From: Pseudoscleropodium purum
Lineage: Eukaryota > Streptophyta > Bryopsida > Hypnales > Brachytheciaceae
Direction: 5' to 3'
Assembly: GCA_963969395.1 (NCBI GenBank)
Contig: OZ017804.1
Location: 1,116,001-1,180,000 of the forward strand
DNA: 64,000 nucleotides
This document shows positions 11,344 through 23,476 of the stretch, in pieces. Under the pieces are notes generated by a model. The model ran no database searches. It had not been told where the DNA came from and was given only the letters and a program-made list of their open reading frames with translations. Position 1 is the first letter of the stretch, and each line of letters begins with the position of its first letter. A program made the position numbers and the translations under genes.

Positions 11344-12264
11344 CCCCTAAAGTCCCATTATCCGTTTGAGGGACAAATAAGATTTCAAGCAGGTTATTGT
11401 GACCTCAATTTTTGATGAATTTTTTTGAAACTTTTCCACAATATAGAAAAACTGATTAGCTTTGTGGGAATATAATTTTGATTTCAATTGTTGCCTAAGA
11501 GCAAAAGTCATATTACGAAAAGCCTGAAATTGAATTCAACGGGCTATACAAAAAAAATCACAAAAAATCAAAATAAATTCTAATTTTTTTCCCTTAAATG
11601 TTATATTTTTGTCTTCTTGTGAAGCTTTGATTCTTTCTATTTGGACTAATAATGAGAAGATTAAGGACAATCTTGTTTTTCGAGCAATTTAAGCATGTTT
11701 AAAAAAAAATAACTTGTAGGATTCATTTCTAAATGCAATTTTTACAATTTTTTACAATATTTTTTTTGAGATTGTTTTATTTGCTTGCTAAAACAATTTC
11801 ACCACTGGGATTATTGTCTTTCAATTCCATCTTGGAGCTATTAACGATCTATTTTTTTTTCAATCTTAGACCTACTTCTATTTAACAATTTTTTAAAGAA
11901 TGAAAGTCAAGTGTATGTTTTTTGAATTTCTTTTCAAGACTTTCAATTCAATTCTTCAACACAAAAAATGTTAAATTCAAAGTCTGTAGTGTAAATAAAT
12001 TTGACAAATGGTAGTCAAAGTCATCTGAAATTAAAGGCGAGTGTTCAAGAAAACTTTTTTTTTCAACTTTGAATGCTAATATCTTCCAATCTATACAGTC
12101 AAAATTCATGAAATTTTTACCACATAAGCTAAGACAAGTGAAGTACAAGTTCCTATGCTTAAATTCTAAAAAAATGGATTTTTTTCTCTTGAGTGAATGC
12201 AACAAAATTGGCAATTTTGAGTAGTTTTTGACAAAAAAATGGTCTTCAATTGGGACTTTAGGGG
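11344..12264 (+). mobile_element. ~920-bp TTAA-flanked repeat, copy 1
   Basis: Begins CCCCTAAAGTCCCA directly after TTAA (11340-11343) and ends TGGGACTTTAGGGG, followed by ATAA in place of TTAA. The 921-bp interior is AT-rich with no transposase. Internal sequence matches copy 2 at many points, including 'gaagctttgattc', 'ggacaatcttgtttttcg' and 'aataacttgtagga'. Termini starting CCC next to TTAA are a hallmark of piggyBac-superfamily elements, which this assignment rests on. Confidence 0.75.
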
Positions 12265-12268
12265 ATAA

Positions 12269-14243
12269 AGTGAACCCCCCCAACCATTTTTTTTGTCTTG
12301 ATCCTCATATTGAGCACCTTGTTTAAGTTTAAATTTAGTAGTAGTGACTCTATTTTTGCCATAGAGTTTCCAATGCTCATCTACATTTTATTTCCAAAGG
12401 GCAATCGACAAATAAAAGAAGAAAGGAGGGTGTTGATGGTTTGAACATTTTATTAGAATTCATGACCGCAAGGACAACAAGATTCAATCATTTGGTACAT
12501 TGTGATATATATTGTCTAAAAATACAAGAATTTTAAAGCCTCTTCTACTAGCAGGTTGCGTGAATAGGATCCCTAAGCATTTGTTTGGCCTTTGCAACAA
12601 CTACCTACCATTGTAGTGCACTCTTCTTTTAAAGAAAATTTGGCAACTTAGTTAGCTTTTCTTTCTAAATTAACAAGAAGCAATTGCTCTTGCACTTTTA
12701 TTGCCAACTTCAACTTCCATTTTTTTAAAAAGAAGCCCATACTTCCATGGCCTAAACTAAGTTACTGGAATGTGGCTTATGGAAGTCAATTATAGAAAAT
12801 GAACCATAAGTGATCTCTCCAACTTTATCAATAATTTCCGAGGTTGTCACATCATAGTTGCCTCTTGAATTGACATTTGTCTTTGAGTCCAAATAGGTAA
12901 TGTTCCTTGTTGTAAATGTCCATCCTTTTTTGAAAACGGAGAATGATTTCTCAACAAAATTCTTTGCCAATGACCTTTATTGATGGCATTTGAGCTTTGC
13001 CATAAGAAAGTAGCTATGTATCCTCTACAAAACATCAAGTCTCTACATCTTGGTAGTTACACACCAAAATTGAAACAAACTATGCACTTGGCTAAGGATA
13101 ACATAAAAAATAGAAATGAGAACATGCTTCTTCACTTGAAGTCTTTGCAAATTTATACCTCCATGGAGCAAGTTGTAAATGTTCCAAAAAAGAGGCCACA
13201 TCATAGATGGTTGAATGTAGCACAAGATTCTAACTCTTTTCATCAACTTCTTTGAGATGATTCAAAATCTTGTGCCACCACCAACCTTAGCATATAACCC
13301 CTTGCAATTGTTGCAAGGGCTAGACTATGATTTGAAATCCTCTTTCCTAGCAAGGATCTCCATCACAAACATTCTCTTCATGGAAGGATTTGCAATTTGC
13401 TTTGAAAAGGGACTCCAGCATATAAAAGTTTGTATATAACACACAAGTTGCAAAACTATTGCAAATCATATGCAAGAACCTAATCCTCCTTTTGGCTATG
13501 CAAAATGGCTTTGACATGTACCAAATCTATATTTAAGGTATGCAACAATATGCACAGTCCACATACCAATCATTGCCAACATTGTACAATGAATGTGTAT
13601 CATAAAAACATATATAGATTTGAACGTGTAAGCACCCATTGCTCTAACATAAAGAACACCCAAAACAAGAATCAAACTAGTATTATAGTTTTCATGAAAC
13701 CTTGTTGTAGCTTAATACTAGCTATTTGGAAAAAAAGTTTGAGCTATGACTGTCTTTGCAATGCTGTGAAATTAGATGCACCAAATACTAAAAGGATTCC
13801 AATTTTGTTGCTCTAGAATGTACAAAGTGCATGAAATGCACTAAGTTTTGAAAAAACCTAGGTACTAATCATATTGTGGAACATCCTTCTATTTAATAAT
13901 TTCTCAAAGTTTCATTTTTTGAATTTTATTCATATATATCAACTCAACTCTCCAACATTAAATGAATTTTAATCAAAATTCTGAAATGCAAAAGAATTAT
14001 ATTAAAAGGGTTCAAAGTCTGTGGCAATGTGCAAAAATAAATTCTTCTTATTTTAGATGTCCACTAACATCTTGCAATTGATGTGGTTAAAGTTTTTGAA
14101 AACTCTTTCATGCATTATTGTACTTGTTTTGTGCTAAATCTTGCACTTGAATTAGCAACAATAGTACAATTTTCATTTTTACACTTTGTACTTGAAATGG
14201 TTGTTTGGTTTTGGATAAAAATATAGTCGTAGAACTTTAGGGA
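12269..14243. other. AT-rich intergenic DNA with an orphan repeat end
   Basis: Contains several open frames of 60-103 codons on both strands (for example 12752-12970 minus, 13505-13816 plus) with no recognisable domain. The last bases before copy 2 (14234-14247, ACTTTAGGGATTAA) look like the right end of another TTAA-type element lying directly against copy 2. Confidence 0.35.
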
Positions 14244-14247
14244 TTAA

Positions 14248-15159
14248 CCTCTAAAGGACCATTGTCCCTTCGGGGGACAAATGGGATTTTAGCCAGGTAC
14301 CTATGGGCTGAAATTTTTTCCTTATTTTTTGAAACTTTTTTTGAAGATAGAAAATTGATTAGATTTATGGGGATATAATTTTTTTTTCAATCGGTGCCCG
14401 GAAACAAAAGTTATGCCTAAATAAGCTCAAAACAAGGGACGGGGTGCAGCAAAAAAAATTTCAAAAATTTTAATTAAGATTTTTTTTCCTCATAGATTAT
14501 ATTTTTTTGGTGCATGTGAAGCTTTGATTCATTCCATTTGAATTTTTTATGAGAAAGTTATGGACAATCTTGTTTTTCGGGCAATTAGAGCATCTTCTTG
14601 AAAAAATAACTTGTAGGACTCATTTCTGAATGTAATTTTTATAATTTTTCAAAAAAAAAGTTTCACATGGTCAATATTTTTTGCACAAATAATCTCACCA
14701 TCGGGATTAGTGCATTTTAGTTCTATTTTAGAGATATGAATATTTTAGATTTTCCTTTTATCTAGTACCTACTTCTACTAAGCAATTTTTTAAAGAATAA
14801 AATTAAGTTTTTTTGAATATTTTGAATTTTTTCTAAACTCTCAACTTAATTTTATACCATAAAGTTTTAAAGCTCAAAACGCTGTAGTGCAAAAAATTAA
14901 AGTTAAAAATGTTCAAAGTTAAAAAACCTAGTCCTGCAATATGCTGAAAAACTTGTTTATTCTACTTTAAACGCAGATATCATGCAATCCGTGCGTCAAA
15001 AATTCTGAAATTTTTTTCACTCCTTCTCATAATAGTTAGGTGTAAGATCCTACGGTTAGATGTGAAGAAAAAACAATATAAATGTTTTTTACCTTTTGCC
15101 ATAGATATGGCAGTTTTGAGTGTTTTTTGGGGAAAAAAAAGGCCTTGGTTCTTTAGGGG
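14248..15159 (+). mobile_element. ~920-bp TTAA-flanked repeat, copy 2
   Basis: Begins CCTCTAAAGGACCA and ends TGGTTCTTTAGGGG, with TTAA intact on both sides (14244-14247 and 15160-15163). Length 912 bp. Best-preserved member of the same subgroup as copy 1; no coding sequence inside. Near the right end it carries 'aagatcctacggttagatgtg', which is also found in copy 6. Confidence 0.82.
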
Positions 15160-15163
15160 TTAA

Positions 15164-16101
15164 CAACCATGATTATGATATCATCACTTTCATCTATTTT
15201 TGTATTATTTTATTTTTTTAAATATTATATTCTTCAATATAATATTCATATGTTTAATATTTTACAAAGAAGTTCAATGCTCTATGTTGTAATGTGGCAG
15301 TACATAAAAGTTCAAAGATCTTTCTATTTTTTAATTCATTTTCCAAAATTTTAATTATTATTCATTGTTACCTATATTTTTGAAACTATAAAAAGTGGAT
15401 GCCAAAAAAATTTGCAACCTATAGATTATCTATGATACTTAATGAGTTCTAATGTCTTCAATTCCACTTGAATCTTCAAAGAAAATTCATTTTAACATTT
15501 TGGTTTTTATTATTTTATTTTTAGCATAATAAGATCTATATTTTGAAATTTTGATAGAGATTAGTTTCGAATGATTGATTTTATACCAATGTGTCAAAAA
15601 AATTCAAGCTTTATAGTAGACTAAACAATTGATCATGCATAATACTATCTTTGAATGATTTCCAAAATGCTTATGAAATTTGATATGTACGTGTGGTGAA
15701 ATTTTTATCTAATTACTTACAAACACCAACTCAATTAAGTTGGATTTTCCAAAATGCTTTTTACTATACCTTACATATACTTTTGTAATTAATTTATACA
15801 AATGTAGTATAGCTCTTACAATAGATGAAAACAATTATTAATGATGTACAATTTAGGAAGTCACAAAAATATTATACATGCAAACAAATTGTTATAATAA
15901 TTAATAGAATTCTTTGATTTCTTTGTAAATCATTTTAATATAAAAAACTAGATGAACAATGTCACAAATCTTCTAGATGACCATACTAATCCCTAAACGC
16001 CTAATCTCTTCCTAGTGTTTTTCCTATCAAAAATTATCATCAACTTATAGACATCTCTAGTAAAGCAAAAGCAAAATTTCAAAATTTAACTATATAGGTG
16101 T
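15164..16101. other. AT-rich intergenic DNA
   Basis: No gene. At about 15990 'aatccctaaacgcctaatctc' resembles the start of the short ~220-bp TTAA element at 27562, so a truncated copy may begin here. Confidence 0.35.
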
Positions 16102-16105
16102 TTAA

Positions 16106-17001
16106 CTCCTAAATGTTTTGGACTATGTTTTCACCAAAAATGCTCCAAAACTGTCATTTCTAGTGTAAGTACCAAAATTTAGAGAAAATTTCTTCTGGAC
16201 ACATGTAACAATAGTATCTTGTAGTAATCTAGTTTGAAAAGATGTGGAAAAAATTTCAAAATTTTCCACCATGTAAATTGCAAGATATTAGCGTTTGAAG
16301 TGACAAAACTCCATTTTGGGGCCCTACAAAAAATTAGACAGCTATACTTTACAAGGTCACATTTGCATGAAAAAATATCCAAAATGGTGATGCTTTTTTG
16401 TATTAATTCTTCAAAGAAAGCATGTTTGAAAATTTTTAGATCATTTGAATTGTACAACATATAGGAAAAAAATAGTAAATAGAAAGAAATAGAGAATGAT
16501 TCAAGATACTGAATTGTTAAGAATTTAGTTATATAATTGGAGAAATGCCAATTCTAGTGGTTGTAATGTTTGAATAAAAATTTATATCCTATGACTTCTT
16601 TTTTTCAAAAATATTGAAAATTGAGTTAAATAAAGGACTTCAAAGTTTATTTTAGAATAAAAAATCTATAACTGCCTACAAACTAAAACTCCTCATAACC
16701 TTCCTCTCATTAATTAAAATGGAATGATTCAAATTTCTCCACATATATGTAAATCTAAAAAAATAATTTCAAATTTTTACTTTTAAAAAAAGTATTTTTT
16801 TAGGAATTTTTTGGGTTGCCCGTCGAGCATTGAAAATTACATATCATACAATAACTTTTTAACCATGTAGTCAAAAGTTATGAAATTTTTAGTCCATAAA
16901 GCTATCCCTTGGTCACATATTGTGTGAAAATTTCAAAGAAAAAAAAATAAAAACTCCATTCATAATGAGATTCCAAAAAATGTAGTGTAGGCGTTTATTG
17001 G
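16106..17001 (-). mobile_element. ~920-bp TTAA-flanked repeat, copy 3 (inverted)
   Basis: Lies in the opposite orientation to copies 1 and 2. TTAA at 16102-16105 and 17002-17005; termini CTCCTAAATG and GTTTATTGG are worn. Length 896 bp. Internal blocks shared with copies 5, 6 and 7 include 'catttgaattgtacaacata' and 'agaatgattcaa'. The open frames on both strands at 16179-16464 are chance frames inside the repeat. Confidence 0.72.
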
Positions 17002-17005
17002 TTAA

Positions 17006-18142
17006 AGACCTTGTTTATTAAAGTGTATACCAATTTTGAGCTTGAGATTACATAGGAGTTGTGAGATTATATAATAAAAGAGATGTATGTATCCCATTTA
17101 TAATATACTTTCTCTCCCCACAATATTGGAGAAATTTATATATAAATTTTTTGGGGATTGAAGGTGATATGAATTAAAAAATGTATTAACGCACTAAAAT
17201 GTACTTCCAAAAACCTTAAATTCAAATGAAGAGTTATCAAACTCATTACACAATCCACCTTGCAATTCTTGAAGTGCAATTTTTTTATAAGCATAAATTG
17301 TAAATAATTCAAAATCAACAATTGCATATTTAAATTTTGAATGGAGAAAATCATGAAAATACTTTATTCTCTCCATTAGGACCACTTTCAAAGCAAATGG
17401 ATAAAGTAATTTTTTTAGGTCTCAAATCAAGATAAATTGGCAAACTTTGCTCAATGTCAAAACAATGAAGTAAAATTAGCAAGCTTTACACTTCCACTAA
17501 TGGACATATATGCCTTTGAAGACCTCTCAAGAATAAAATATTTATTTTTTAAAATAAAAAATAAAAAATTTCAATAATTTACCTTCAAAATTGCCTATAA
17601 ATTTTTTTAAAGTAGTCAAGGAATTTATTTGTCCACACCAAAATAAACCTAAAATTTTAGACCAACCATACATGGTTGATTGGACAATTAGGAATTTATC
17701 CCTTAAATAAGAGCTAGGAGGTAGTCCTAGTTTTGCAAACTTGTAAAGACGTATTATGAAATGAAATGTGAAAAAATAATTTAATTATGACTTGCAAACA
17801 AAAATTGCAAATATATGATCCATAGACTACAACCATATGGGTAGCTCTATTTCCATACCAACCAATATTTTTCAATCACATTTAAAATTAATATTTGGAA
17901 TTTCTTTCATAAATTGATTGTGGATTGAATGTTTGTAATGTTTACAAGGTTTTTTCCTTTGAACTTGATGAAAATGTTAAGTTCTAATTAAGGTGATTTA
18001 ATATTTTACTTAAAATATTTGGTCAATTGATTTGAAAGATCACATTGTGAACTTGGAAAAACAACTTTATTTAGTGAAAATACATCAACCCTTTAAACTT
18101 GTTGAATATTTGTTCCTAAAAAAAGTTTTAAAGATCTATTAA
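17006..18142. other. AT-rich intergenic DNA, no feature seen
   Basis: Strongly AT-rich sequence between repeat copies 3 and 4. Open frames at 17136-17391 on the minus strand overlap in different phases and show no family. Confidence 0.4.
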
Positions 18143-19085
18143 CCAATAAAGTCTTAAGAGTTCTATTGGAGAACTTTTGAAGGTTTGGAGCTTTACATAA
18201 GTCTCTATTATCTCAATTTATCTCAATTTATGGCAAAAATTTTGAACCTATTTTTTACGAAAGAAACTTGATTAGACTTGCAGTAACATAAATTTATTTC
18301 AAATAGTGACTAGGAGAAAATTTTATGCCAAAATAAATTCAAAAAATGTAAAGGTGAACAACAAAAATAAGAACAAAAACTTGAAATAACTTTTTTTTAA
18401 ATTTATTTCTTATGAATTAAATATTTTTTCTATGTAGAAAGATTTCATTCATTCTATTTGGATAAATAATATAAAAGTTCTAAATCTTCTTATTTTGCAA
18501 GCAATCTTAGCAAATTCTTGAGAAAATAATGTATTAGATCAATTTAAAAAATTTCAAGAAAAAAGAATTTGCACATGGTTTAGTGTGATTTTTAGAACAA
18601 TATCACTATCGGATTAGTGTGTTTTAATTTCATCTTAGAACTATACATCAACAACATAATATTTCCTTCTATCTAGTATCTCTTTTGTCTCCACAATTTT
18701 TAAACAATGAATATTTTTTAAATTTCATTTTTTTTTCGAAACCCTTAACTCAATTCTTCAACAAAAAAGAATTTAACTCACAATTCTTAGTACAAAAAAT
18801 TTAACTTAAGAGGATTCAAAGTCTTATATCTAGTCAACCTAAGAACTAACATTCATTGTTTTTTTACTTTAAATGCTCATATCTTGTAATCAATATAGTC
18901 AAAGTTTCTAGAATTTCTTCCAAACATTCTTGTACTAGTCTAGTTTTAAATTTTAGGTTGAATATGCAAAAGAAAGAAATATTTAAAACTTTTGAATTGA
19001 TTATTATTCTTTTGTATTGATTATGGAAATTTTCAATTTTGAGTGATTTTTGACCCCAAAAAATTACCTTTGCCTTAGTTAGGAG
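18143..19085 (+). mobile_element. ~920-bp TTAA-flanked repeat, copy 4 (degenerate)
   Basis: TTAA at 18139-18142 precedes a worn left end (CCAATAAAGTCTT); the right end TTAGTTAGGAG is followed by TTTA. Internal order of blocks follows copy 2: 'acttgattagacttgcagtaacataaat', the AT-rich middle, then 'atgctcatatcttgtaatc' and 'gagtgatttttgacccc'. Divergence is clearly higher than between copies 5, 6 and 7, so this looks like an older insertion. Confidence 0.6.
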
Positions 19086-19089
19086 TTTA

Positions 19090-20671
19090 TGTTGAATAAA
19101 TGTTATTAAACTAACACAAAAATCTACATATATTTAGATGGATGGAAAAATTATGCTTTTCTATACTTAGGTTATGTTTGCATTAATATATTGCTTGAAA
19201 CTTGATCGCATGGTCCTCAAGGAATTAAAAAAAATTAAAATATTTCTACAATTCAACAAACATTATCCCAATATTCCAAGCTTCAATGTAAAGAGAAGAA
19301 AAAAAAAAATCTAAGAGCATTGAAATATACATTCATTTGTATTGATATAAAAAAAACAAAGTGATAATTTTGATAATATACTAATTAAATGGAACACTAT
19401 CTTTTTAGGTTGCATTCTTTATTTCTTTAATAAAATCCTAAACTAAGATGTCCATACCAAAGTTTCAGAAATGAGAAGTATTTGGAACATTGATATCAAC
19501 AACATTGTATCTTGGATATTCAAGAGTATCATTAGTGACCATAGTGTAGACAAACTACATGACTCTAAATCCCAACTTCAATGTAGCTCTTTATTGCCAA
19601 GCAAATCAATTAACCATTCTTAAAATCATAATTCCATAAATCTTGAATGCAATTGTACTAGTGACTAAGTCTATGACTAAATGAAGGGATTCTATTGTAT
19701 ATCAATAAGTTCTTCATAATTAACATCAATGCTCTCCATTTAAACCTTTCTAATGTTTAAGTAAGCATTGTAATTTCTTTTTAGGTAAATTAAATTCTAT
19801 CATCAAAATCAATACATGGATTGTGAGCATTTTCTTTGGGTCTAAATTTCTTGTAATAATATCTCCAAATAAGAATTATAGCCTCCATCAAATTGGATTT
19901 TGAAGGACTCACTCTTGTTTGAATACATCTTAATCTATGAATTTTTGAATTCTAAAGAGTGTTTTTCTTCCAATGCATTGTATCAATTGTTGAAAATTGC
20001 AACTTACTTATAAAGTATACCTACAAGAAACCCTTACACCTTCTTCTACAACAATACTCTATAAGACACTTTTGATGTTGTACTAGACACAACCTCCTAC
20101 CAAGAAATGTTCCATTCAAAAGGCAAGCAAATTATTTTCTATAATCTCTTCTTAACGCATGAAATCCATGTAATTAGTGGTTACAGATTTTTCATTCATT
20201 TAGCACATATTTCATCCATTAGAAAATGGCTTTTATGTTGGGCAATCTCTTCACTTTCAAGAATTTTGACAAAAAAAAAAATAAGCATTCCTTGTCGAGC
20301 TTTGCCCTCTTCATCGACCTATTTTTTATTATCAAAATTTTGACTACCTTTGTAATTGTCTTATACAACATTAATAGACTTTCTTTGTTCCCAATGCAAA
20401 ATGTTTTGAACTTTTCATGTTCCCTTTATTGGAAAGGTCAAAGCCTTTAGATTGGCGTTACAAAAAGAAAGGGAAAGAAATAAAGGCAGAATACTTTGGT
20501 AGAGATTGAAAAACACAATGATAAAATATGGTGAATGCAATATTGATTATCTTAGTAAAAGTTAGAATATGATATTATAAATATGAAAATATCATTATTT
20601 AAAATATTAGAAAAAAATTAGCAAATTTTTTGATGAAATTAATATAGAATCATCAAATTTTAATTTTATCA
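19090..20671. other. AT-rich intergenic DNA upstream of the SET gene
   Basis: No clear gene. From about 20590 to 20698 one frame reads as coding-like sequence (FDEINIESSNFNFINEAYE...) that runs straight up to the SET exon but one base out of phase. It is either an upstream exon or part of the same exon with a frameshift. Confidence 0.35.
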
Positions 20672-23476
20672 ATGAAGCTTATGAAACTTTTGAATTTTAG
20701 GAAAAATGCTGAAATTCGCACAAGATGGGATGAAATCTTGAAGCACACCACCGCAATAGAAGCAATTTTGGATGAGGAACTTCCTTGTAAGAAGAAATAT
20801 AATGCAGTTTCTGATGATGTCAATGAATTTATGCAAAAACAAATTTGCAAATGTGCAGTTGAAGCTATTGGTGGCACACTTCAATGTCAATATGGTTGTT
20901 TGTGCCATTATTTTAGAAAAACTTGTAGTCTTGATTGTAGATGTGAAGGCATGTGCATTCCCAATACATTTCTTCACCTCCCGGAACTTGACATTCGAAT
21001 TGGAATTGCTGGAGAAGAACTCTACACCGAGGAAGATATTGATTTGGGACAGTTGGCACTTGTGTTCACTGGGGAAATGATGTCATTAAAAAAATACAAA
21101 AAAAGTATGAAAAAAAATCAAATTGATTTGTACTCAATAACTGGAAGTTGGAAAGGAGGAGGACTATATAATATTGGCAAAGATGGTGTTCCTACTTTTG
21201 TTATTAACACTTACAACCAAGAAGCCGGATTTGCAAACCATAGCTGCGATTCAAATTTAGAAGTGTTTGAAATGTTAGCATTGGTTTTATCATTTGCTTC
21301 ATCAATAATAGTTGCAACACGTATTGGAATCATGAAGTGGTGATTGATTGTACATATTTTTAATTAACTACAATAAAATCATAATTATTCATCTTCTATA
21401 TTTAACATCAATTTCAAATTCAAATGTTTTTGTCCTTTCAAAGTATTCAAAGCATACAATTTTGGATGTCATTTTGACCTAATGTACAACAATATAATTT
21501 AAGAAAGTAGGAGAATTGCAAATGCCATCGCAAGTAATTATATTCATTACCAATTTTAAATTCAATCATTGTAAATAAATAGTAGAAATAATGTACAAAT
21601 GATAGAAATTTAATCAAAAGTAGTTTGAGTTCTTAAATTTTGATGTTTTAGATGTATGATCTAAATTCACAAACGTTAATTATAGTGTAGATGGCAAAAC
21701 GGAAAGCTCTATGTTGTTGGAAAAACAACAAAATATTGTTTTGCAAATGATTGCTTAACATATGATTATAAGTAAGTAATATTAAGAACTAATATGAAAG
21801 TTAAAATAAATTTCCATATAATTGATAATGAAATAAAAAAAATTTAACTTATAATTTTATTTATTGTAATTTATTTTAATAATCTATAATATAATATTAA
21901 AATCCTAACAATTTCAATAGATTTTATTTTGTTATATGTAACAAAATTCTCATTTATTATGAATGTTGTAGATGGGAATGGACTAATGATGCAAAATATT
22001 CAGAAATTTGTTTATGTGGATCAAATAATTGTCGCGCATTTATTGCAAAAGTTCCTTCTATTGTAATGAAACAAAGTATTCAACGTTACGAAACTATATT
22101 AAATGAAATGGAAACCCACAACATTTATGAAGCACAAAAGTTAGATAGATTGCAATTGGCTTTACACACCAATTTATCACTTACAACTAAAGAAATATCA
22201 GACGTAGAATATTTAAAACAAGATAGTGAAGAACTTCGCCTTACTAAACGCAAAGCAATATATTTAAGAAAAGGCATTTTATTGGCAAAAGCTAAACTTG
22301 CAGAGGTTGGAGTTATTGAAAATGTAAAGAAAGAAACTCTCTCTAATGAAGTTGATTATTTATCATATAAAATTGCACTGGACTCTAATAAAGAAGTAGA
22401 CTCTAAATCGGCAGCTTCAAGAGCATCAATATCACGTTCAAAAGCAAATGCTTTAAGTGGAAACTCTTTAAGGGGTGAAAGTGCTACATCTATGAAAAAT
22501 CCAAACCAACATTGTGTTTTTGAATCTAAAATCACTCAAGCACTAAAGAATGATGGCTCTCACTTCTCTGAAAGAAGTCTTCTTCGACTAAAAGACAACA
22601 ATGAATGTGTTTTAATGGAAGTTCAAGGTGTTAATAAATTAACTACAAAATCTAAATCAAGACTTGAAAGTTCAAAAAGTAGTTGTTCATTATTAAAAAT
22701 GACAAAGTGTGCAAGTTCATCATGCTTTTATCCACCTCAATCACCAACAAGTAATAAAAGCAAATCAATTAATACTCCACATCTAAATCAATATGATTCA
22801 TCTACAAAATCAAGCCCTACAAAAGAAGAAACAAGTGAATTTGATCCTAATGAAAATGTTGGAATTAAAAAGGTATGATTTAAAACATATTAAAGTGATT
22901 TGATTTGATTTTTTGATTTTTGATTATTATATAATTTGAATTTTATAGAATTTTTTTCTTTTCTTCTTAAAGGCCAAAAGACAAAAAAAGAAAGTTGCAA
23001 CATCCAAAACATCAAACTTTGAAGACCAAATTAATAATGCTAAAGATTGGGGAGAAGGTTTATTTACCCAAGATGAAATCAATCGAATTTTTGGTTGGAT
23101 TGAGGGTACAATACATGCACAAGGTGAAGGTAGTCGAGTTCAACCATGGCCAAAAACAAAAAAATGGGCTTTTTGGCTGCATAAAAATTTTCGGCATCCC
23201 ACACCTATTGAACTTCAAAATCACAAAAAGACATGGGTTGGAATAAGTACCAATACTCTTCGAGCAAGTGATTCTGGTAAAGAAACTACTTCAAGAACAT
23301 TACCATTAGTAAGAGATGTAAGAACATTATTAAGTGATGTTTTGACATTTGTTCCTTTTAGGTTTAGTGGATTTAATCTTGTTGAATCAACAAAATCAGG
23401 TAATATATGGTGTATTGTATGGAACAAAATTGGTGAACCTTTATCAAGAAATCCAACATTTCAGACATCTGGATAA
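20672..23476 (+). CDS. SET-domain protein with unknown C-terminal region, probably frameshifted
   Basis: Three coding blocks: about 20672 (or 20699) to 21330, 21972-22872, and 22973-23476. The 22873-22972 intron is GT-AG and in phase. Block 1 has a Cys-rich pre-SET cluster (residues 59-95: ICKC, CQYGCLC, CSLDCRC) and a SET core (GEELYTEEDIDLG, ending GFANHSCDSN). Block 2 opens with a post-SET motif (CLCGSNNCRAFI), then a helical and Ser/Lys-rich region of about 280 residues. Block 3 encodes a further 167 residues rich in Trp and aromatics that I cannot assign. SET proteins methylate lysines, usually on histones. The frame shifts at about 21331: the NHSC exon ends in TGA, while the expected core end (HEVVIDCTY) is in the next frame, and neither joins block 2 in phase. 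The enzyme may be inactive. No start exon is certain. Confidence 0.6.

Noticed and set aside
12752..13816. Several 60-103-codon frames that might be a gene
   Set aside because: They alternate strands and phases, have no shared domain, and fit chance expectation in AT-rich DNA between repeats.
20669..20977. Antisense frames of 74 and 102 codons over the SET exon
   Set aside because: They are fully explained by the coding composition of the SET exon on the plus strand.
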